From Poseidonocella pacifica (GTDB lineage: Bacteria > Pseudomonadota > Alphaproteobacteria > Rhodobacterales > Rhodobacteraceae): a stretch of 64,000 nucleotides of DNA. The stretch lies in the NCBI RefSeq assembly GCF_900111875.1, contig NZ_FOJU01000004.1, positions 1 to 64,000 of the forward strand, read 5' to 3'. Below the pieces are notes generated by a model, which worked only from the letters and a program-made list of their open reading frames with translations, had not been told where the DNA came from and made no database searches. Each line of letters begins with the position of its first letter. Positions within the stretch are counted from its first letter, which is position 1. This document shows, piece after piece, positions 48,196 through 59,901 of this stretch. The position numbers were made by a program, and so were the translations under genes.

Positions 48196-51045
48196 ATGTC
48201 ATTTACCCCGACCGAGTACCTGCCGTACGATTTCGCAAATCGCCGTCACATCGGGCCGTCGCCAAAAGAGATGGCTGCGATGCTCAAAACGCTTGGTGCA
48301 GGGACGCTCGACGCTCTCATTGACGACACCGTCCCGAAATCAATTCGTCAGGCTGAGCCGCTTGATTTCGGGAAGGCCAAGTCAGAGCGCGAGTTGCTCT
48401 ATCATATGCGTGTCGTCTCCTCAAAGAATCAGGTCCTGACTTCGCTTATCGGGCAGGGGTATCATGGAACCGTCGTGCCCCCGGTGATCCAGCGGAACAT
48501 TCTGGAAAACCCTGCTTGGTATACGGCGTATACGCCCTACCAGCCGGAGATAAGCCAAGGTCGCCTCGAAGCGCTGCTGAACTTTCAGACGATGATTTCT
48601 GATCTCACAGGGCTCGAAATCGCGAACGCATCTTTGCTCGATGAGGCCACCGCCTGTGCCGAGGCCATGACCATGGCGCAGCGCGTGGCCAAGTCGAAAG
48701 CGGCTGCCTTCTTTATCGATCAAAACTGTCATCCGCAGAACATCGCGGTTATGCGCACGCGGGCGGAACCGCTCGGGATCAAGATCATTGTCGGCGCGCC
48801 CGATGACCTTGTGGCCGATGAGGTTTTCGGCGCGATCTTTCAGTATCCGGGCACGTTCGGCCACCTCCGAGATTTCACGCAACAGATAGGCGCGCTGCAC
48901 GAGGCGAAGGCGATCGGCGTCGTTTCAGCCGATCCGCTGTCGCTGACCCTGCTCAAGGAGCCGGGCGCGATGGGGGCGGATATCGTCGTCGGATCCGCCC
49001 AACGGTTCGGGGTGCCGATGGGTTATGGCGGCCCGCACGCGGCATACATGGCCACCAAAGACGACTTCAAACGTGCAATGCCCGGCCGGCTTGTGGGGAT
49101 CTCCATCGACAGCCACGGCAACAAGGCCTACCGGCTCGCCCTGCAAACCCGCGAACAGCATATCCGCCGCGAGAAAGCCACCTCCAATGTCTGTACGGCG
49201 CAGGCGCTACTTGCCGTCATGGCGTCCTTCTATGCCGTCTTTCACGGGCCAGAAGGGCTCAAAGCGGTAGCGCAACGCATTCATCGCAAGACCGTCCGCC
49301 TCGCCCGCGGTCTTGAGGCTGCGGGTTTCAAGATCGAACCGTCCACGTTTTTCGATACGATCACGGTAGAGGTCGGATTGCTGCAGAAGGGTGTGATGCA
49401 GGCCGCGGTGGCCGAGGGGATCAACCTGAGGAAAGTCGGGGAAACCTGCGTCGGTATCACGCTTGATGAGGCAACCCGCTCGGGCATCATAGAAAAAGTC
49501 TGGCGCGCGTTCGGTATCGACCGGAAGGACGATGACCTGACCGCCGAGTACCGTATCCCGGATGCCCTTCAACGACAGTCGAACTACCTTGAGCATGATG
49601 TGTTCCACATGAACCGTGCCGAGACCGAAATGATGCGGTACATGCGCCGGTTGGCGGATCGCGACCTCGCTCTCGACAGGGCAATGATCCCGCTCGGGTC
49701 CTGCACTATGAAGCTCAACGCAGCGGTCGAGATGATGCCCGTATCATGGCGTGAATTTTCATTGCTTCACCCTTTCGCGCCCGCCGATCAAGCCGAGGGC
49801 TATCGAGAGTTGATCGAAGACCTTTCCGCCAAGCTTTGCACAATCACGGGCTATGACGCGCTTTCGATGCAACCGAACTCTGGCGCTCAGGGGGAATATG
49901 CGGGGCTGCTTACAATCGCCGCCTATCATCGCGCTCAGGGTGAGGGGCACCGGAACGTCTGTCTCATTCCCAACAGCGCACATGGCACCAACCCTGCGTC
50001 TGCTCAAATGGTCGGCTGGAAGGTTGTGCCGGTGAAGTCAGCCGAAAATGGCGATATCGACCTCGATGACTTCCGCGCCAAGGCAGAGAAGCACGCCGAT
50101 GCGCTGGCGGGCTGCATGATCACCTATCCCTCGACGCACGGTGTTTTTGAAGAGACCGTCAAGGACGTCTGTGCCATCACGCATGAGCACGGCGGGCAGG
50201 TCTATATCGATGGCGCCAACATGAACGCGATGGTCGGCCTCTCGCGGCCCGGCGATCTGGGCGGCGATGTCAGCCACCTCAACCTGCACAAGACCTTCTG
50301 TATTCCGCACGGCGGAGGTGGGCCCGGAATGGGGCCCATCGGCGTCAAGGCACATCTCGCGCCGCATCTCCCTGGCCATATCGACAGCGACGCTCCCGAG
50401 GGGCCGGTTTCCGCCGCGCCCTACGGGTCGCCGTCGCTGTTACCGATCTCATGGGCCTATATCCTGCTCATGGGCGGCGCGGGCCTGACCCAAGCCACCA
50501 AGGTTGCGATCCTGAATGCGAATTATATCGCTAAGCGGCTCGAGGGGGCGTTCGACGTGCTCTACAAAGGCCCCACGGGCCGGGTGGCGCATGAATGCAT
50601 CCTTGATACGCGCCCGTTTGAGAAGAGTGCTGGCGTTACCGTGGACGACATCGCGAAACGCCTTATCGACAACGGGTTTCACGCGCCAACCATGAGTTGG
50701 CCCGTGGCCGGAACGCTCATGGTCGAACCCACGGAAAGCGAGACGAAGGCAGAGCTTGATCGCTTTTGCGATGCGATGCTCTCCATCCGGGAGGAAATCC
50801 GGGCCATTGAAGACGGAAAGATGGACCGGGACAACAACCCGCTCAAGAACGCGCCCCACACGATGGAAGACCTCGTCCGTGACTGGAATCGGCCCTATTC
50901 CCGCGAAGAGGGCTGCTTCCCGCCCGGCGCCTTTCGCGTGGACAAATACTGGCCACCGGTCAATCGGGTCGACAACGTCTATGGCGACCGCAACCTAGTG
51001 TGTACCTGCCCACCGATGGAGGATTACGCCGACGCCGCAGAGTAG
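48196..51045 (+). CDS. gcvP: Glycine dehydrogenase (decarboxylating), P protein
   Basis: PLP enzyme that decarboxylates glycine and passes the aminomethyl group to lipoyl-GcvH. At 949 residues it is the single-chain fused form. The N-terminal half has [18 protein letters not shown] and [14 protein letters not shown]. The C-terminal half holds [14 protein letters not shown] and the PLP Lys in [19 protein letters not shown] near 700. GAGGAG precedes its ATG. It ends the operon; GcvL (dihydrolipoamide dehydrogenase) is elsewhere. Confidence 0.98.
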   Translation: MSFTPTEYLPYDFANRRHIGPSPKEMAAMLKTLGAGTLDALIDDTVPKSIRQAEPLDFGKAKSERELLYHMRVVSSKNQVLTSLIGQGYHGTVVPPVIQRNILENPAWYTAYTPYQPEISQGRLEALLNFQTMISDLTGLEIANASLLDEATACAEAMTMAQRVAKSKAAAFFIDQNCHPQNIAVMRTRAEPLGIKIIVGAPDDLVADEVFGAIFQYPGTFGHLRDFTQQIGALHEAKAIGVVSADPLSLTLLKEPGAMGADIVVGSAQRFGVPMGYGGPHAAYMATKDDFKRAMPGRLVGISIDSHGNKAYRLALQTREQHIRREKATSNVCTAQALLAVMASFYAVFHGPEGLKAVAQRIHRKTVRLARGLEAAGFKIEPSTFFDTITVEVGLLQKGVMQAAVAEGINLRKVGETCVGITLDEATRSGIIEKVWRAFGIDRKDDDLTAEYRIPDALQRQSNYLEHDVFHMNRAETEMMRYMRRLADRDLALDRAMIPLGSCTMKLNAAVEMMPVSWREFSLLHPFAPADQAEGYRELIEDLSAKLCTITGYDALSMQPNSGAQGEYAGLLTIAAYHRAQGEGHRNVCLIPNSAHGTNPASAQMVGWKVVPVKSAENGDIDLDDFRAKAEKHADALAGCMITYPSTHGVFEETVKDVCAITHEHGGQVYIDGANMNAMVGLSRPGDLGGDVSHLNLHKTFCIPHGGGGPGMGPIGVKAHLAPHLPGHIDSDAPEGPVSAAPYGSPSLLPISWAYILLMGGAGLTQATKVAILNANYIAKRLEGAFDVLYKGPTGRVAHECILDTRPFEKSAGVTVDDIAKRLIDNGFHAPTMSWPVAGTLMVEPTESETKAELDRFCDAMLSIREEIRAIEDGKMDRDNNPLKNAPHTMEDLVRDWNRPYSREEGCFPPGAFRVDKYWPPVNRVDNVYGDRNLVCTCPPMEDYADAAE

Positions 51046-51152
51046 GGCACCGCGCGGTCGGTTTCCGTCTTATTAAGCCAGCGGATGGATTTATCTTGGC
51101 AGAGCGCGGCCAAAAGCGATCGTGCTCTTCGCCCCGATGACAAGGACCCGCA

Positions 51153-51938
51153 ATGACCGAAACCTCCCCCACGCTGCAGCTTCCCTATATTCAGCCTGCG
51201 CAGGCGCAAAAGCACGTGACGCACAATGAGGCGTTGCGGGTGCTTGACGCGCTCATCCAACTTTCAGTTGTCGACGCGGCGCTGACCTCACCGCCTGTGA
51301 CGCCGGAAATGGGATCTCGCTATATCGTGGCCTCCGGTGCGACGGGAGAGTGGGCTGGTCAAGATCACGCGGTAACGCTCTTCGGGCCGACGGGATGGGA
51401 ATTTCATGCACCGCAACCCGGCTGGCGCGCAGATGATCAGGTCAACGGGACGACCCTGCGGTTCGACGGAGTCAGCTGGACACCTCTCGCAACTCGCGAA
51501 ACCGACAGACTCGGGGTCAACACCGCGGCCGATGACACCACGCGGCTTTCTGTTTCCGCCGACGCCACCGCGCTGAGCCACGCGGGCGGCAGCCATCACC
51601 TCAAGATCAACAAGGCCCAGGAGACAGAGACCGCCAGCCTTCTGTTGCAGGCCGGGTGGTCGGGACGCGCGGAACTGGGAACAGCCGGCAACGACGATTT
51701 CTCCATCAAGGTCAGCGCCGACGGATCAGCCTGGTCCGAAGCGCTCCGCGTCGATGCAGCGGACGGCACCGTAAATATCCAAGGGGCATTTCGCCTGCCC
51801 CCCACGATCATCTCGGACCTGCCGGCCGGAGCACCTATGGGAAGCATCGCCTTCGTCTCCGATGATGATGGCGGCCCCCAGATCGTCTACTCTGACGGAG
51901 AGAATTGGCGCCGAGGTGCCAACAAAGCCATTATCTGA
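51153..51938 (+). CDS. DUF2793 protein (phage- or GTA-tail-like)
   Basis: A 261-residue protein whose N-terminus PTLQLPYIQPAQAQKHVTHN is the DUF2793 signature, found in alphaproteobacterial prophage and gene-transfer-agent neighbourhoods and often in fibre-like proteins. The rest is beta-rich with Thr/Ser/Gly repeats (SVSADATALSHAGGSHHLKI, SIKVSADGSAWSEALRVDAA) as in tail fibres. No other phage gene is near. It stands alone between the gcv operon and the rhamnose operon and has a strong terminator. Function is unknown. Confidence 0.8.
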   Translation: MTETSPTLQLPYIQPAQAQKHVTHNEALRVLDALIQLSVVDAALTSPPVTPEMGSRYIVASGATGEWAGQDHAVTLFGPTGWEFHAPQPGWRADDQVNGTTLRFDGVSWTPLATRETDRLGVNTAADDTTRLSVSADATALSHAGGSHHLKINKAQETETASLLLQAGWSGRAELGTAGNDDFSIKVSADGSAWSEALRVDAADGTVNIQGAFRLPPTIISDLPAGAPMGSIAFVSDDDGGPQIVYSDGENWRRGANKAII

Positions 51939-51969
51939 ACACTGCCAATTACTGCCAACTGCCACCTTC

Positions 51970-51995
51970 GCACCCGCTTCGGCGGGTGCTTTTTT
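51970..51995 (+). terminator. Rho-independent terminator after the DUF2793 gene
   Basis: Stem GCACCCGC/GCGGGTGC with a TTCG tetraloop and six T residues, 31 bases beyond the stop. Confidence 0.93.
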
Positions 51996-52138
51996 ATGCC
52001 GCCTGTGCAGAACGCCCACGGCGCGTGCGACATTAAGCACGAAGGCGCAAATTCTCGGAGGGTTCGGGTGGCGCGACGTGACAAGCCGACGGGCGGTTGC
52101 TAAGGGGTGCCTGAAGCATTTGGTTCAGGAGTTTTCCC

Positions 52139-52705
52139 TTGGAAGTCATTGAAACGGCGCTTCTCGGCGTTCTGATCCTCATTCCAGCGCGTTTTGGGGA
52201 TGAGCGAGGCTTTTTTAGCGAAAGTTGGAATCGCAAACGCATGGCCGATCAAGGGCTCGACTACGACTTCGTGCAGGACAACCACTCCCTCAGCCGTGAA
52301 ACGAACACCGTCCGTGGCCTGCATTATCAGTCGCCGCCCCATGCGCAGGCCAAGCTTGTCCGCTGTGGGCGAGGGCGGCTTTTTGATGTCGCTGTCGACG
52401 TACGGCTCGGCTCGGCAACCTATGGCCAGTGGGTGGGTGAGGAATTGAGCTTTGAAAACGGGCGGCAACTGCTCATTCCCGCCGGTTTCCTTCATGGGTT
52501 TTCGACCCGCGAACCTGATACCGAAATCATCTACAAGTGCACCGATTATTATTCTCCGGAATGTGATGGCGCAGTACGTTTCGACGATCCGGATATCGGC
52601 ATAGACTGGGGCCTTACTGGCGATCCGGTGCTCTCGGGCAAGGACGATGCGGCGCCGCACCTTACTGACTGGACTTCGCCCTTCACGTATGGAGTTGCTA
52701 CATGA
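52139..52705 (+). CDS. rfbC: dTDP-4-dehydrorhamnose 3,5-epimerase
   Basis: Third enzyme of dTDP-L-rhamnose synthesis. The 188-residue cupin has [13 protein letters not shown] near the N-terminus, [21 protein letters not shown] with the catalytic His near residue 60, and [30 protein letters not shown]. The start is TTG, supported by AGGAG seven bases upstream. It overlaps rfbB by ATGA and leads the rfbCBDA operon. Confidence 0.95.
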   Translation: MEVIETALLGVLILIPARFGDERGFFSESWNRKRMADQGLDYDFVQDNHSLSRETNTVRGLHYQSPPHAQAKLVRCGRGRLFDVAVDVRLGSATYGQWVGEELSFENGRQLLIPAGFLHGFSTREPDTEIIYKCTDYYSPECDGAVRFDDPDIGIDWGLTGDPVLSGKDDAAPHLTDWTSPFTYGVAT

Positions 52706-53736
52706 AGATCCTCGTGACCGGCGGTGCCGGGTTCATCGGGTCCGCCGTCGTGCGGCTTGCGGTCTCTCGCGGGCATGAGATCGTGAACCTCGATGCGCTG
52801 ACCTATGCCGCGTGCCTTGAGAATGTGGCGATGGTGGCGGACAATCCCAACTATGCCTTCGAGAAGGCAGACATATGTGATCGTCCCGCGCTGGACCGGA
52901 TTTTTGCGAAGCATGCCCCCGATGCGGTCATGCACCTTGCTGCCGAGAGCCATGTAGATCGATCCATAGACGGACCTGCAGCGTTCATCGAGACGAACGT
53001 GACGGGCACATTCAATATGCTGGAAGCCGCCCGCGCCTATTGGGAAGCAAAAGGCCGCCCTGAAGGGTTCCGGTTTCACCATATCTCTACCGATGAGGTC
53101 TATGGCACGCTGGGGCCCGAAGGGCAGTTTACCGAAGAGACACCCTACGCCCCCAATAGCCCCTATTCGGCATCCAAGGCCAGTTCGGATCATCTCGTTC
53201 GCGCGTGGTCCGAAACCTATGGGCTACCGGTCGTTCTGACGAATTGCTCAAACAACTATGGGCCGTTCCATTTCCCTGAAAAACTCATCCCGGTCGTGAT
53301 CCTGAATGCCCTGGCCGGAAAGAAAATTCCGGTCTATGGGCGCGGCGAGAATATCCGCGATTGGCTTTTTGTCGAAGATCACGCCGACGCGTTGCTGCTG
53401 GTGCTGGAAAAGGGTAAAGAGGGCCGAAGCTACAACATCGGCGGTGAGAACGAGGCCACGAACCTCGATCTTGTGAAAAAGATCTGCGCGATCCTCGACC
53501 GCAAGCACCCTGAGGGCGCGCCCCATGCCGATCTGATCACCTTCGTTACGGATCGCCCCGGACACGACCTTCGATATGCGATTGACCCGACCCGCATCCG
53601 GACGGAACTTGGCTGGCGTCCATCGGTGACGGTAGACGAGGGGCTGGAGAAGACGGTGCAATGGTACCTCGACAACGAGGACTGGTGGCGCCCCCTCCTC
53701 AGTCGTGACGGCGTCGGTCGGAGACTTGGCACATGA
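52702..53736 (+). CDS. rfbB: dTDP-glucose 4,6-dehydratase
   Basis: Second step of dTDP-rhamnose synthesis. The 344-residue SDR enzyme has [17 protein letters not shown] at the N-terminus, [15 protein letters not shown] near 80, [10 protein letters not shown] and [15 protein letters not shown] with Tyr-x3-Lys near 160, and [17 protein letters not shown]. It is coupled by ATGA overlaps to rfbC before and rfbD after. Confidence 0.97.
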   Translation: MKILVTGGAGFIGSAVVRLAVSRGHEIVNLDALTYAACLENVAMVADNPNYAFEKADICDRPALDRIFAKHAPDAVMHLAAESHVDRSIDGPAAFIETNVTGTFNMLEAARAYWEAKGRPEGFRFHHISTDEVYGTLGPEGQFTEETPYAPNSPYSASKASSDHLVRAWSETYGLPVVLTNCSNNYGPFHFPEKLIPVVILNALAGKKIPVYGRGENIRDWLFVEDHADALLLVLEKGKEGRSYNIGGENEATNLDLVKKICAILDRKHPEGAPHADLITFVTDRPGHDLRYAIDPTRIRTELGWRPSVTVDEGLEKTVQWYLDNEDWWRPLLSRDGVGRRLGT

Positions 53737-54590
53737 AACTTCTGGTCTTCGGCTCCACGGGTCAGGTCGCGACCGAACTGAAGGCTCTGGCTCCCGAAGC
53801 CCGTTTCCTTGCGCGCGCCGATGTGGATCTGACCGATGCGTCCGCCTGTGCCAAGATCATCCGTGAAAGCGATGCGGAGGCTGTGATCAACGCGGCCGCC
53901 TATACCGCAGTCGACAAAGCCGAAAGCGAAGATTCCGCGGCCCGAGCGATCAACGGGCACGCGCCCGGAGCCATGGCACATGCGGCCGCCGCGCGCGGCA
54001 TACCCTTCGTTCATATTTCCACCGACTACGTCTTTGACGGCAGTGGGGATACACCGCGAACGCCCGATGCGCCCACAGCGCCGCTCGGGGCCTATGGCCG
54101 AACGAAATTGCGAGGAGAGGAGAAGGTGCGCGAGGCGGGTGGTGTTCACGCAATCCTGCGCACCTCTTGGGTATTTTCGGCCCACGGCACGAACTTTGTG
54201 AAGACCATGCTTCGCCTCGGGGCTGAGCGGAAAAAGCTCACCATCGTTGCCGATCAGATTGGCGGGCCAACCCCCGCCGCGGATATCGCGGCCGCTTGCC
54301 TCCGCATTGCGGGCGATCTCAGCGCATCCCCCGATAAAAGCGGCACCTATCACTTCAGCGGCGCGCCAGATGCCTCATGGGCAGACTTCGCACGTGAGAT
54401 TTTCGCCCAAGCCAAGATTGATTGCGCCGTAGAAGACATCCCGACGTCGGCCTATCCCACGCCGGCCACCCGTCCGCTCAATTCCCGTCTCGATTGCTCC
54501 TCCACCGAAACGACATTCGGTATCCCGCGCCCCGACTGGCACGCGGGCCTCGCACACGTCCTGACCCAACTCGAAAAGGCCCAGACATGA
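53733..54590 (+). CDS. rfbD: dTDP-4-dehydrorhamnose reductase
   Basis: Last step to dTDP-L-rhamnose. The 285-residue SDR protein has [16 protein letters not shown] at the start, [17 protein letters not shown] near 55, [28 protein letters not shown] with Tyr-x3-Lys near 128 and [18 protein letters not shown] overlaps join it to rfbB and rfbA. Confidence 0.96.
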   Translation: MKLLVFGSTGQVATELKALAPEARFLARADVDLTDASACAKIIRESDAEAVINAAAYTAVDKAESEDSAARAINGHAPGAMAHAAAARGIPFVHISTDYVFDGSGDTPRTPDAPTAPLGAYGRTKLRGEEKVREAGGVHAILRTSWVFSAHGTNFVKTMLRLGAERKKLTIVADQIGGPTPAADIAAACLRIAGDLSASPDKSGTYHFSGAPDASWADFAREIFAQAKIDCAVEDIPTSAYPTPATRPLNSRLDCSSTETTFGIPRPDWHAGLAHVLTQLEKAQT

Positions 54591-55462
54591 CCAATCGCAA
54601 GGGCATTATCCTCGCTGGCGGCTCCGGAACGCGGCTCTACCCGATCACCATCGGTGTCTCGAAACAGCTTTTGCCGATCTATGACAAGCCGATGATCTAT
54701 TACCCGATTTCGGTGCTCATGCTCGCCGGCATCAGGGACATCGCGGTGATCACCACGCCCGAAGATCAAGCGCAGTTTCAGCGCACTCTTGGCGACGGCA
54801 GCCAGTGGGGCATCTCTTTCACCTACATCGTACAGCCCTCTCCCGATGGGCTGGCGCAGGCGTTTATTCTCGCCGAAGATTTTCTGGACGGGTCGCCATC
54901 GGCCATGGTCCTGGGCGACAACATCTTCTTCGGGCACGGCTTGCCTGAACTTCTAAAACAGGCCGATGAGACTGAGGGTGGGACCGTTTTCGGCTATCAC
55001 GTGGCCGATCCGGAACGCTATGGGGTCGTCGCATTTGATCAAGACGGTCAGGTACAGAAGATCATCGAAAAGCCGGAGGTGCCGCCTTCCAACTATGCCG
55101 TGACGGGGCTTTACTTCCTCGACGCCGACGCGCCGAAGCTGGCACGCGAAGTCGCCCCCTCGCCGCGTGGCGAGCTTGAGATCACGACGCTTCTGGAGAT
55201 GTATCTCGAGGCGGGCAAACTCAACGTGCAGACCATGGGTCGCGGCTTTGCGTGGCTTGACACCGGTACACATGCCAGCCTGCTCGATGCGGGCAACTTC
55301 GTGCGGACGCTCGAACAGCGGCAAGGACTGCAAACTGGGTGCCTTGATGAGATCGCGTTCAAGCTTGGATGGACAAGTGCGGAGCATCTTGCGGAGCAGG
55401 CCGAACGGTATCGCAAGAACAACTACGGCACCTATCTCAAAGGCCTGCTCCGCGAAGCGTGA
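54587..55462 (+). CDS. rfbA: Glucose-1-phosphate thymidylyltransferase
   Basis: First committed step of dTDP-rhamnose synthesis, making dTDP-glucose. The 291-residue protein begins [20 protein letters not shown], with [20 protein letters not shown] and [12 protein letters not shown] near 110 and [12 protein letters not shown] near 220. The ATG at 54587 overlaps the rfbD stop. It is the last gene of rfbCBDA; yjbH follows 88 bases later. Confidence 0.97.
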   Translation: MTNRKGIILAGGSGTRLYPITIGVSKQLLPIYDKPMIYYPISVLMLAGIRDIAVITTPEDQAQFQRTLGDGSQWGISFTYIVQPSPDGLAQAFILAEDFLDGSPSAMVLGDNIFFGHGLPELLKQADETEGGTVFGYHVADPERYGVVAFDQDGQVQKIIEKPEVPPSNYAVTGLYFLDADAPKLAREVAPSPRGELEITTLLEMYLEAGKLNVQTMGRGFAWLDTGTHASLLDAGNFVRTLEQRQGLQTGCLDEIAFKLGWTSAEHLAEQAERYRKNNYGTYLKGLLREA

Positions 55463-55550
55463 CTTCCCCGCAATGCTGTGGGGATACCTGCGCGCGCTTC
55501 ATGGACATGCCTTCGTCGCTCGCCTAGTTCTTGACCAAAGGGAGTGGGCT

Positions 55551-57605
55551 ATGGGCATCAATCGGCATGGTATGGCGGGCATCTTCTTGGTCAGCGCGAT
55601 CAGCAGCGCGGCTTGGGGTGAGGTGCCCGTTTTCAACATATACGGCGCACCCGGGCTCATCGAGCTGCCCGAAGCGCGTCAATCTGCGGATGCCACCTTG
55701 TCGGCCACCTTGGGCCAATTTGGTCCTTCCCGACACACCACCCTGACCTTTCAGATCACGCCCCGCCTGCAGGGCAGCTTTCGTTACACCCGTATCGAGG
55801 GGCTGGAACCTGTTGGGTGGGACCGATCCAACTACTACGACCGGAGCTTTGACCTCCGCTATCAACTTGTCGAAGAAACCGAAGCCTGGCCCGCGCTTGC
55901 CATCGGGCTGCAGGACTTCATTGGGACAGGGCTTTACGAAAGTGAATACCTTGTCGCGAGCAAGGAAGTTCTTCCCGGCCTGACCCTCACCGGCGGCCTC
56001 GGCTGGGGTAGGCTCGGCGGCGACGGCCCCCTTGGGCAAACCGGTGATCGGCCCGACAGCCTGCTCGGCGAAGGCGGCGTGCCAAACTATGACCGCTGGT
56101 TTCGCGGACCCGTGGCAGGCTTCGGCGGGCTTCGCTATGCGCCCGACGGTGCGCCGTGGTCCGTAAGTGTCGAATATTCCCCGGATCGCTACACCGAAGA
56201 GGAAGGCGATGGCGTCTTTGACCGCGCAGGGCCGTGGAATGCCGCGGCCACCTATCGGTTCGACAACGGAACGCAACTCTCAGCCTATACCTTGCACGGC
56301 GGAGAAATTGGCGCACAGGTCAGCTTTCACCTGAATGCCCGCGAAAATCCGCGCCCCAGCGGTGTGGAGACTGCACCCTACCCGGTCGCAGGCCGAAGCG
56401 AAGGATGGTCCGACGAGCGCGCAAGCGCTGAGTTGACCACCCTGCTAAGGCAGCAAAAGCTCCTTGCTGATGGGCTATCGCTTGACGGCGATACCGCGAC
56501 GCTCCGCCTTGTGAATCCGACCTATGACGCCGAGGCGCAGGCAATCGGACGCACGGCCCGCGCCATGACGCGCACCCTGCCCGCCCGGATCAAAACATTC
56601 AGAATCGTCCCGATCGTCAACGGCGTTCCTGCCTCTGCGATTACCCTGCAACGGGACGATCTCGAAGCGCTCGAATATGCCCCCGCCGCGGAAATGCTGC
56701 GCAGGGCGACGATCACCGAGGCCCCTCAAATCCTGCCACCCGCAGACCCCACAGCGCGCGATCCACGGTTCCGCTGGTCTCTGGCCCCGTTCATGAGCCT
56801 CAGCTTCTTCGATCCGGAATCACCCCTGCGCGCCGACGTCGGCCTGCGCCTGCGGGGCGATTATGCCCTACGCCCGAACATCATCGCTTCTGGTTCCCTT
56901 CTGGCGAAACTCGCTGGCAACCTGGACGATATCGAACGTGAAGACGAAAGCGGCCTGCCCCGCGTCAGAACCGATGCCAAATACTATTCCCGAGAGGGTA
57001 ACCCCGCCATCGGGCATCTCACATTGACAGGCTATGCCCGCCCCGGCCCCGACCTCTACGGCCGTCTGACGGCAGGATACCTGGAGACGATGTATGCCGG
57101 TGTTTCCGGCGAAGTTCTCTGGAAACCCGTCGATAGCCGCCTCGCGCTCGGGGTGGAGTTGAATTACGTGCAGCAGCGTGACTTCGATCAACTGTTCGGA
57201 TTGCGCGACTATGACGTCATGACCGGTCACGCTTCCGCCTATTACGATTTCGGAAATGGCTTTCAAGGACAGTTGGACCTCGGCCGCTATTTGGCCGGGG
57301 ACTATGGTGCGACCGTTGCGCTGGACCGCGAGTTCGCCAACGGTTGGCGGGTCGGGGCCTATGCCACGGTCACCGATGCGGAAACCGAAGATTTCGGAGA
57401 AGGCTCTTTCGACAAGGGTATCAGGCTGACGATCCCGATGAGTTTCGTCCTCGGAACACCCACAAGGAACGATAATAGCATCGCCTTGCAGTCTCTGACC
57501 CGGGACGGCGGCGCAAGATTGCGCGTCCGGGACCGGCTATACGAAGATGTGCGGGACTACCATGCCGCCGAAGTTGTCGAAAGCTGGGGGAGGTTCTGGC
57601 GATGA
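55551..57605 (+). CDS. YjbH-domain outer-membrane exopolysaccharide protein
   Basis: A 684-residue protein with a Sec signal (MAGIFLVSAISSAAWGEVPV), then the YjbH start FNIYGAPGLIELPEARQSAD. The rest is rich in beta strands with alternating aromatics and many YxF/Y-type ends, fitting an outer-membrane barrel of the YjbH/GfcD family for export of group-4-type polysaccharide. GGGAG lies six bases before the ATG at 55551; the frame is open upstream but overlaps rfbA. It is coupled by ATGA to a YjbF-like gene. Confidence 0.88.
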   Translation: MGINRHGMAGIFLVSAISSAAWGEVPVFNIYGAPGLIELPEARQSADATLSATLGQFGPSRHTTLTFQITPRLQGSFRYTRIEGLEPVGWDRSNYYDRSFDLRYQLVEETEAWPALAIGLQDFIGTGLYESEYLVASKEVLPGLTLTGGLGWGRLGGDGPLGQTGDRPDSLLGEGGVPNYDRWFRGPVAGFGGLRYAPDGAPWSVSVEYSPDRYTEEEGDGVFDRAGPWNAAATYRFDNGTQLSAYTLHGGEIGAQVSFHLNARENPRPSGVETAPYPVAGRSEGWSDERASAELTTLLRQQKLLADGLSLDGDTATLRLVNPTYDAEAQAIGRTARAMTRTLPARIKTFRIVPIVNGVPASAITLQRDDLEALEYAPAAEMLRRATITEAPQILPPADPTARDPRFRWSLAPFMSLSFFDPESPLRADVGLRLRGDYALRPNIIASGSLLAKLAGNLDDIEREDESGLPRVRTDAKYYSREGNPAIGHLTLTGYARPGPDLYGRLTAGYLETMYAGVSGEVLWKPVDSRLALGVELNYVQQRDFDQLFGLRDYDVMTGHASAYYDFGNGFQGQLDLGRYLAGDYGATVALDREFANGWRVGAYATVTDAETEDFGEGSFDKGIRLTIPMSFVLGTPTRNDNSIALQSLTRDGGARLRVRDRLYEDVRDYHAAEVVESWGRFWR

Positions 57606-58204
57606 AGAAGATACTCGTTCTTGCGGTGCTTCTGGCAGGATGCTCGAATGACCCATTCACGACACCGCGTGCCAAAACCGCGTTTGACACCCTTCGGTCT
57701 GTCCTCCGGAAATCCCCTCCGGCGACCCAACCCTCCGCCGAAACTGTGCTCGCCTCAACCCAAGGGCCATTGGTCGTCGTTCGAGCGGGCAGCACGGGAG
57801 CCGCGACATATCTCCTCCGAATTTCCGAACGAGACGGCTTCGATACGTACACATCCAGCGACAGACGGACCATTACCCTCAGAAATGGAATGATCGAAGA
57901 AACGCGCGGGCTTGGGAATGACATGATGTCTACGCGACTGGAAGACAGCGCGTCGCTCATCCTGACCCGCAGGGCCGGAACTTCGACGCGCGAGTACAGC
58001 CATCTCACGGGTGAAGGGGTAACCGAAACCCTCCGCCTGATGTGTGAGATCAGCGTTGATGGCTCATCGGTGACCGAGGCTTGCAGCGGTCCCGCAGAGA
58101 TCACCAATAGCTATGTGGTCGCGCCCGACGGCTATGTCGTATCGTCGCGCCAGTGGGTCAGCCCGGGGGTGGGCTATATAGCTGTCCAGCAACTCAGAAG
58201 GTAA
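57602..58204 (+). CDS. YjbF-like lipoprotein
   Basis: A 200-residue lipoprotein: the N-terminus KKILVLAVLLAGCSND carries a lipobox (LLAGC) with Cys near residue 14. The mature part is beta-rich and matches the YjbF/GfcB group found next to YjbH in exopolysaccharide loci (ETRGLGNDMMSTRLED, PDGYVVSSRQWVSPGVGYIAVQ). The probable place is the periplasmic face of the outer membrane, assisting export. Its start overlaps the yjbH stop (ATGA). Confidence 0.82.
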   Translation: MKKILVLAVLLAGCSNDPFTTPRAKTAFDTLRSVLRKSPPATQPSAETVLASTQGPLVVVRAGSTGAATYLLRISERDGFDTYTSSDRRTITLRNGMIEETRGLGNDMMSTRLEDSASLILTRRAGTSTREYSHLTGEGVTETLRLMCEISVDGSSVTEACSGPAEITNSYVVAPDGYVVSSRQWVSPGVGYIAVQQLRR

Positions 58205-58244
58205 CGCCGGTCGACCCCCAAGGACCAACCGGCGCGTCCGATGA

Positions 58245-59639
58245 CTAGTAGCGGTAATGCTCCGGCTTGAAAGGCCCCTCAGGTTTTACCCCGATATAGG
58301 CCGCCTGCTCTGCATTCAGCTTGGAGAGCTTTACGCCGATCCGATCAAGGTGCAGCCGCGCAACCTTTTCGTCGAGATGCTTGGGCAGGATAAAGACGCC
58401 GGGCGCATAATCCTCGCCCTTCGTCCAAAGTTCGATCTGTGCCAAAACCTGATTGGTGAAGCTGGCCGACATGACAAAAGAGGGGTGCCCAGTGGCATTC
58501 CCGAGGTTCAGAAGGCGACCTTCGGACAACAGGATGAGGCGAGAGCCGGATGGCATCTCGATCATGTCCACCTGATCCTTGATGTTGGTCCACTTGTGGT
58601 TCTTGAGCGCGGCAACTTGGATTTCGTTGTCGAAGTGGCCGATGTTGCCGACGATCGCCATGTCCTTCATCTTGCGCATGTGCTCGATGCGAATGACGTC
58701 CTTGTTGCCCGTCGTCGTCACAAAAATATCAGCTGAGGAAACAACGTCTTCGAGCAAGACAACCTCGAACCCGTCCATGGCTGCCTGCAATGCACAGATC
58801 GGATCGACCTCGGTGACTTTCACGCGTGCGCCTGCGCCGCGCAGCGACGCCGCCGAGCCCTTGCCGACGTCGCCATAGCCACAAACGACTGCGACTTTGC
58901 CCGCCATCATGGTGTCGGTAGCGCGCCGGATTCCATCGACGAGCGATTCCTTGCAGCCATATTTGTTGTCGAATTTCGACTTGGTCACGCTGTCATTCAC
59001 GTTGATCGCCGGGAAGGGAAGCTGGCCTTCTTCCATCATCTTGTAGAGACGATGTACGCCGGTAGTGGTCTCTTCGGACACGCCCTTGATCATCGCGCGC
59101 TGTTTGGTGAACCAGCCCGGGCTTTCCTTGAGGCGTTTGCGGATTTGCGCGAAAAGCGCCACCTCTTCATCCGAGGTCGGCACGGCGATAAGGTCATCCT
59201 CGCCCGCTTCGACACGTGCCCCGATCAGAATATAGAGGGTCGCATCGCCACCATCGTCAAGGATCAGGTTTGCCCCGCCTTCTTCAAACATGAAGATCCG
59301 GTCGGCATAGTCCCAGTATTCCTCAAGCGTCTCGCCCTTGATCGCAAACACCGGGGTGCCACCGGCCGCGATCGCGGCGGCCGCATGGTCTTGGGTGGAG
59401 AATATGTTGCACGAGGCCCAGCGCACATCCGCACCCAGTGCGACGAGTGTCTCAATCAGAACTGCGGTCTGGACAGTCATATGCAGGCTGCCGGCAATGC
59501 GCGCGCCTTTGAGCGGCTTGGACTCGCCATATTCCTCCCGCAGCGCCATAAGACCCGGCATCTCGGTTTCGGCAATGTCGAGTTCCTTGCGCCCATAATC
59601 GGCCAGCGCGATATCCTTGATGATGTAATCTTGGGTCAT
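58245..59639 (-). CDS. ahcY: Adenosylhomocysteinase
   Basis: Splits S-adenosylhomocysteine into adenosine and homocysteine, relieving methyltransferase inhibition. The 464-residue protein has [18 protein letters not shown] near the start, [33 protein letters not shown] near 82, the NAD loop [13 protein letters not shown] near 250 and the C-terminal [13 protein letters not shown] end that reaches into the neighbouring subunit. In Rhodobacter capsulatus this gene follows senC-regA-hvrA; here it lies 1.2 kb from regA without hvrA. I saw no SAM or SAH riboswitch before it. Confidence 0.98.
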   Translation of the reverse strand: MTQDYIIKDIALADYGRKELDIAETEMPGLMALREEYGESKPLKGARIAGSLHMTVQTAVLIETLVALGADVRWASCNIFSTQDHAAAAIAAGGTPVFAIKGETLEEYWDYADRIFMFEEGGANLILDDGGDATLYILIGARVEAGEDDLIAVPTSDEEVALFAQIRKRLKESPGWFTKQRAMIKGVSEETTTGVHRLYKMMEEGQLPFPAINVNDSVTKSKFDNKYGCKESLVDGIRRATDTMMAGKVAVVCGYGDVGKGSAASLRGAGARVKVTEVDPICALQAAMDGFEVVLLEDVVSSADIFVTTTGNKDVIRIEHMRKMKDMAIVGNIGHFDNEIQVAALKNHKWTNIKDQVDMIEMPSGSRLILLSEGRLLNLGNATGHPSFVMSASFTNQVLAQIELWTKGEDYAPGVFILPKHLDEKVARLHLDRIGVKLSKLNAEQAAYIGVKPEGPFKPEHYRY

Positions 59640-59901
59640 GTGGAGACTGTTCCTGCAAGTTGGTTGGCTGGCTGATAGCAGCAGAGCGATCTTGGTTCAA
59701 ACTGGCAGCGAGTGGTAAGCACAGAAGCTTGATCAATCATGACCACCAGTTGGGACCGGGGAGCCGAGCGGAAGAAGCGCAGGGCTTCAGGCATTCTAAG
59801 AAGGGCGGAGGTTCACAGAGGCCTAATGCCTCAGCGGCACCTCACACCACGCGCGCTGCCTGAACACACCGCGCAAACAACCCTACTAAACTGCTCCTAC
59901 G

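Noticed and set aside
59640-59901. SAM/SAH riboswitch or tRNA in the region upstream of ahcY
   Set aside because: No conserved core or cloverleaf could be recognised; only a weak 7-bp inverted repeat with a long spacer (59789-59795 and 59825-59831).
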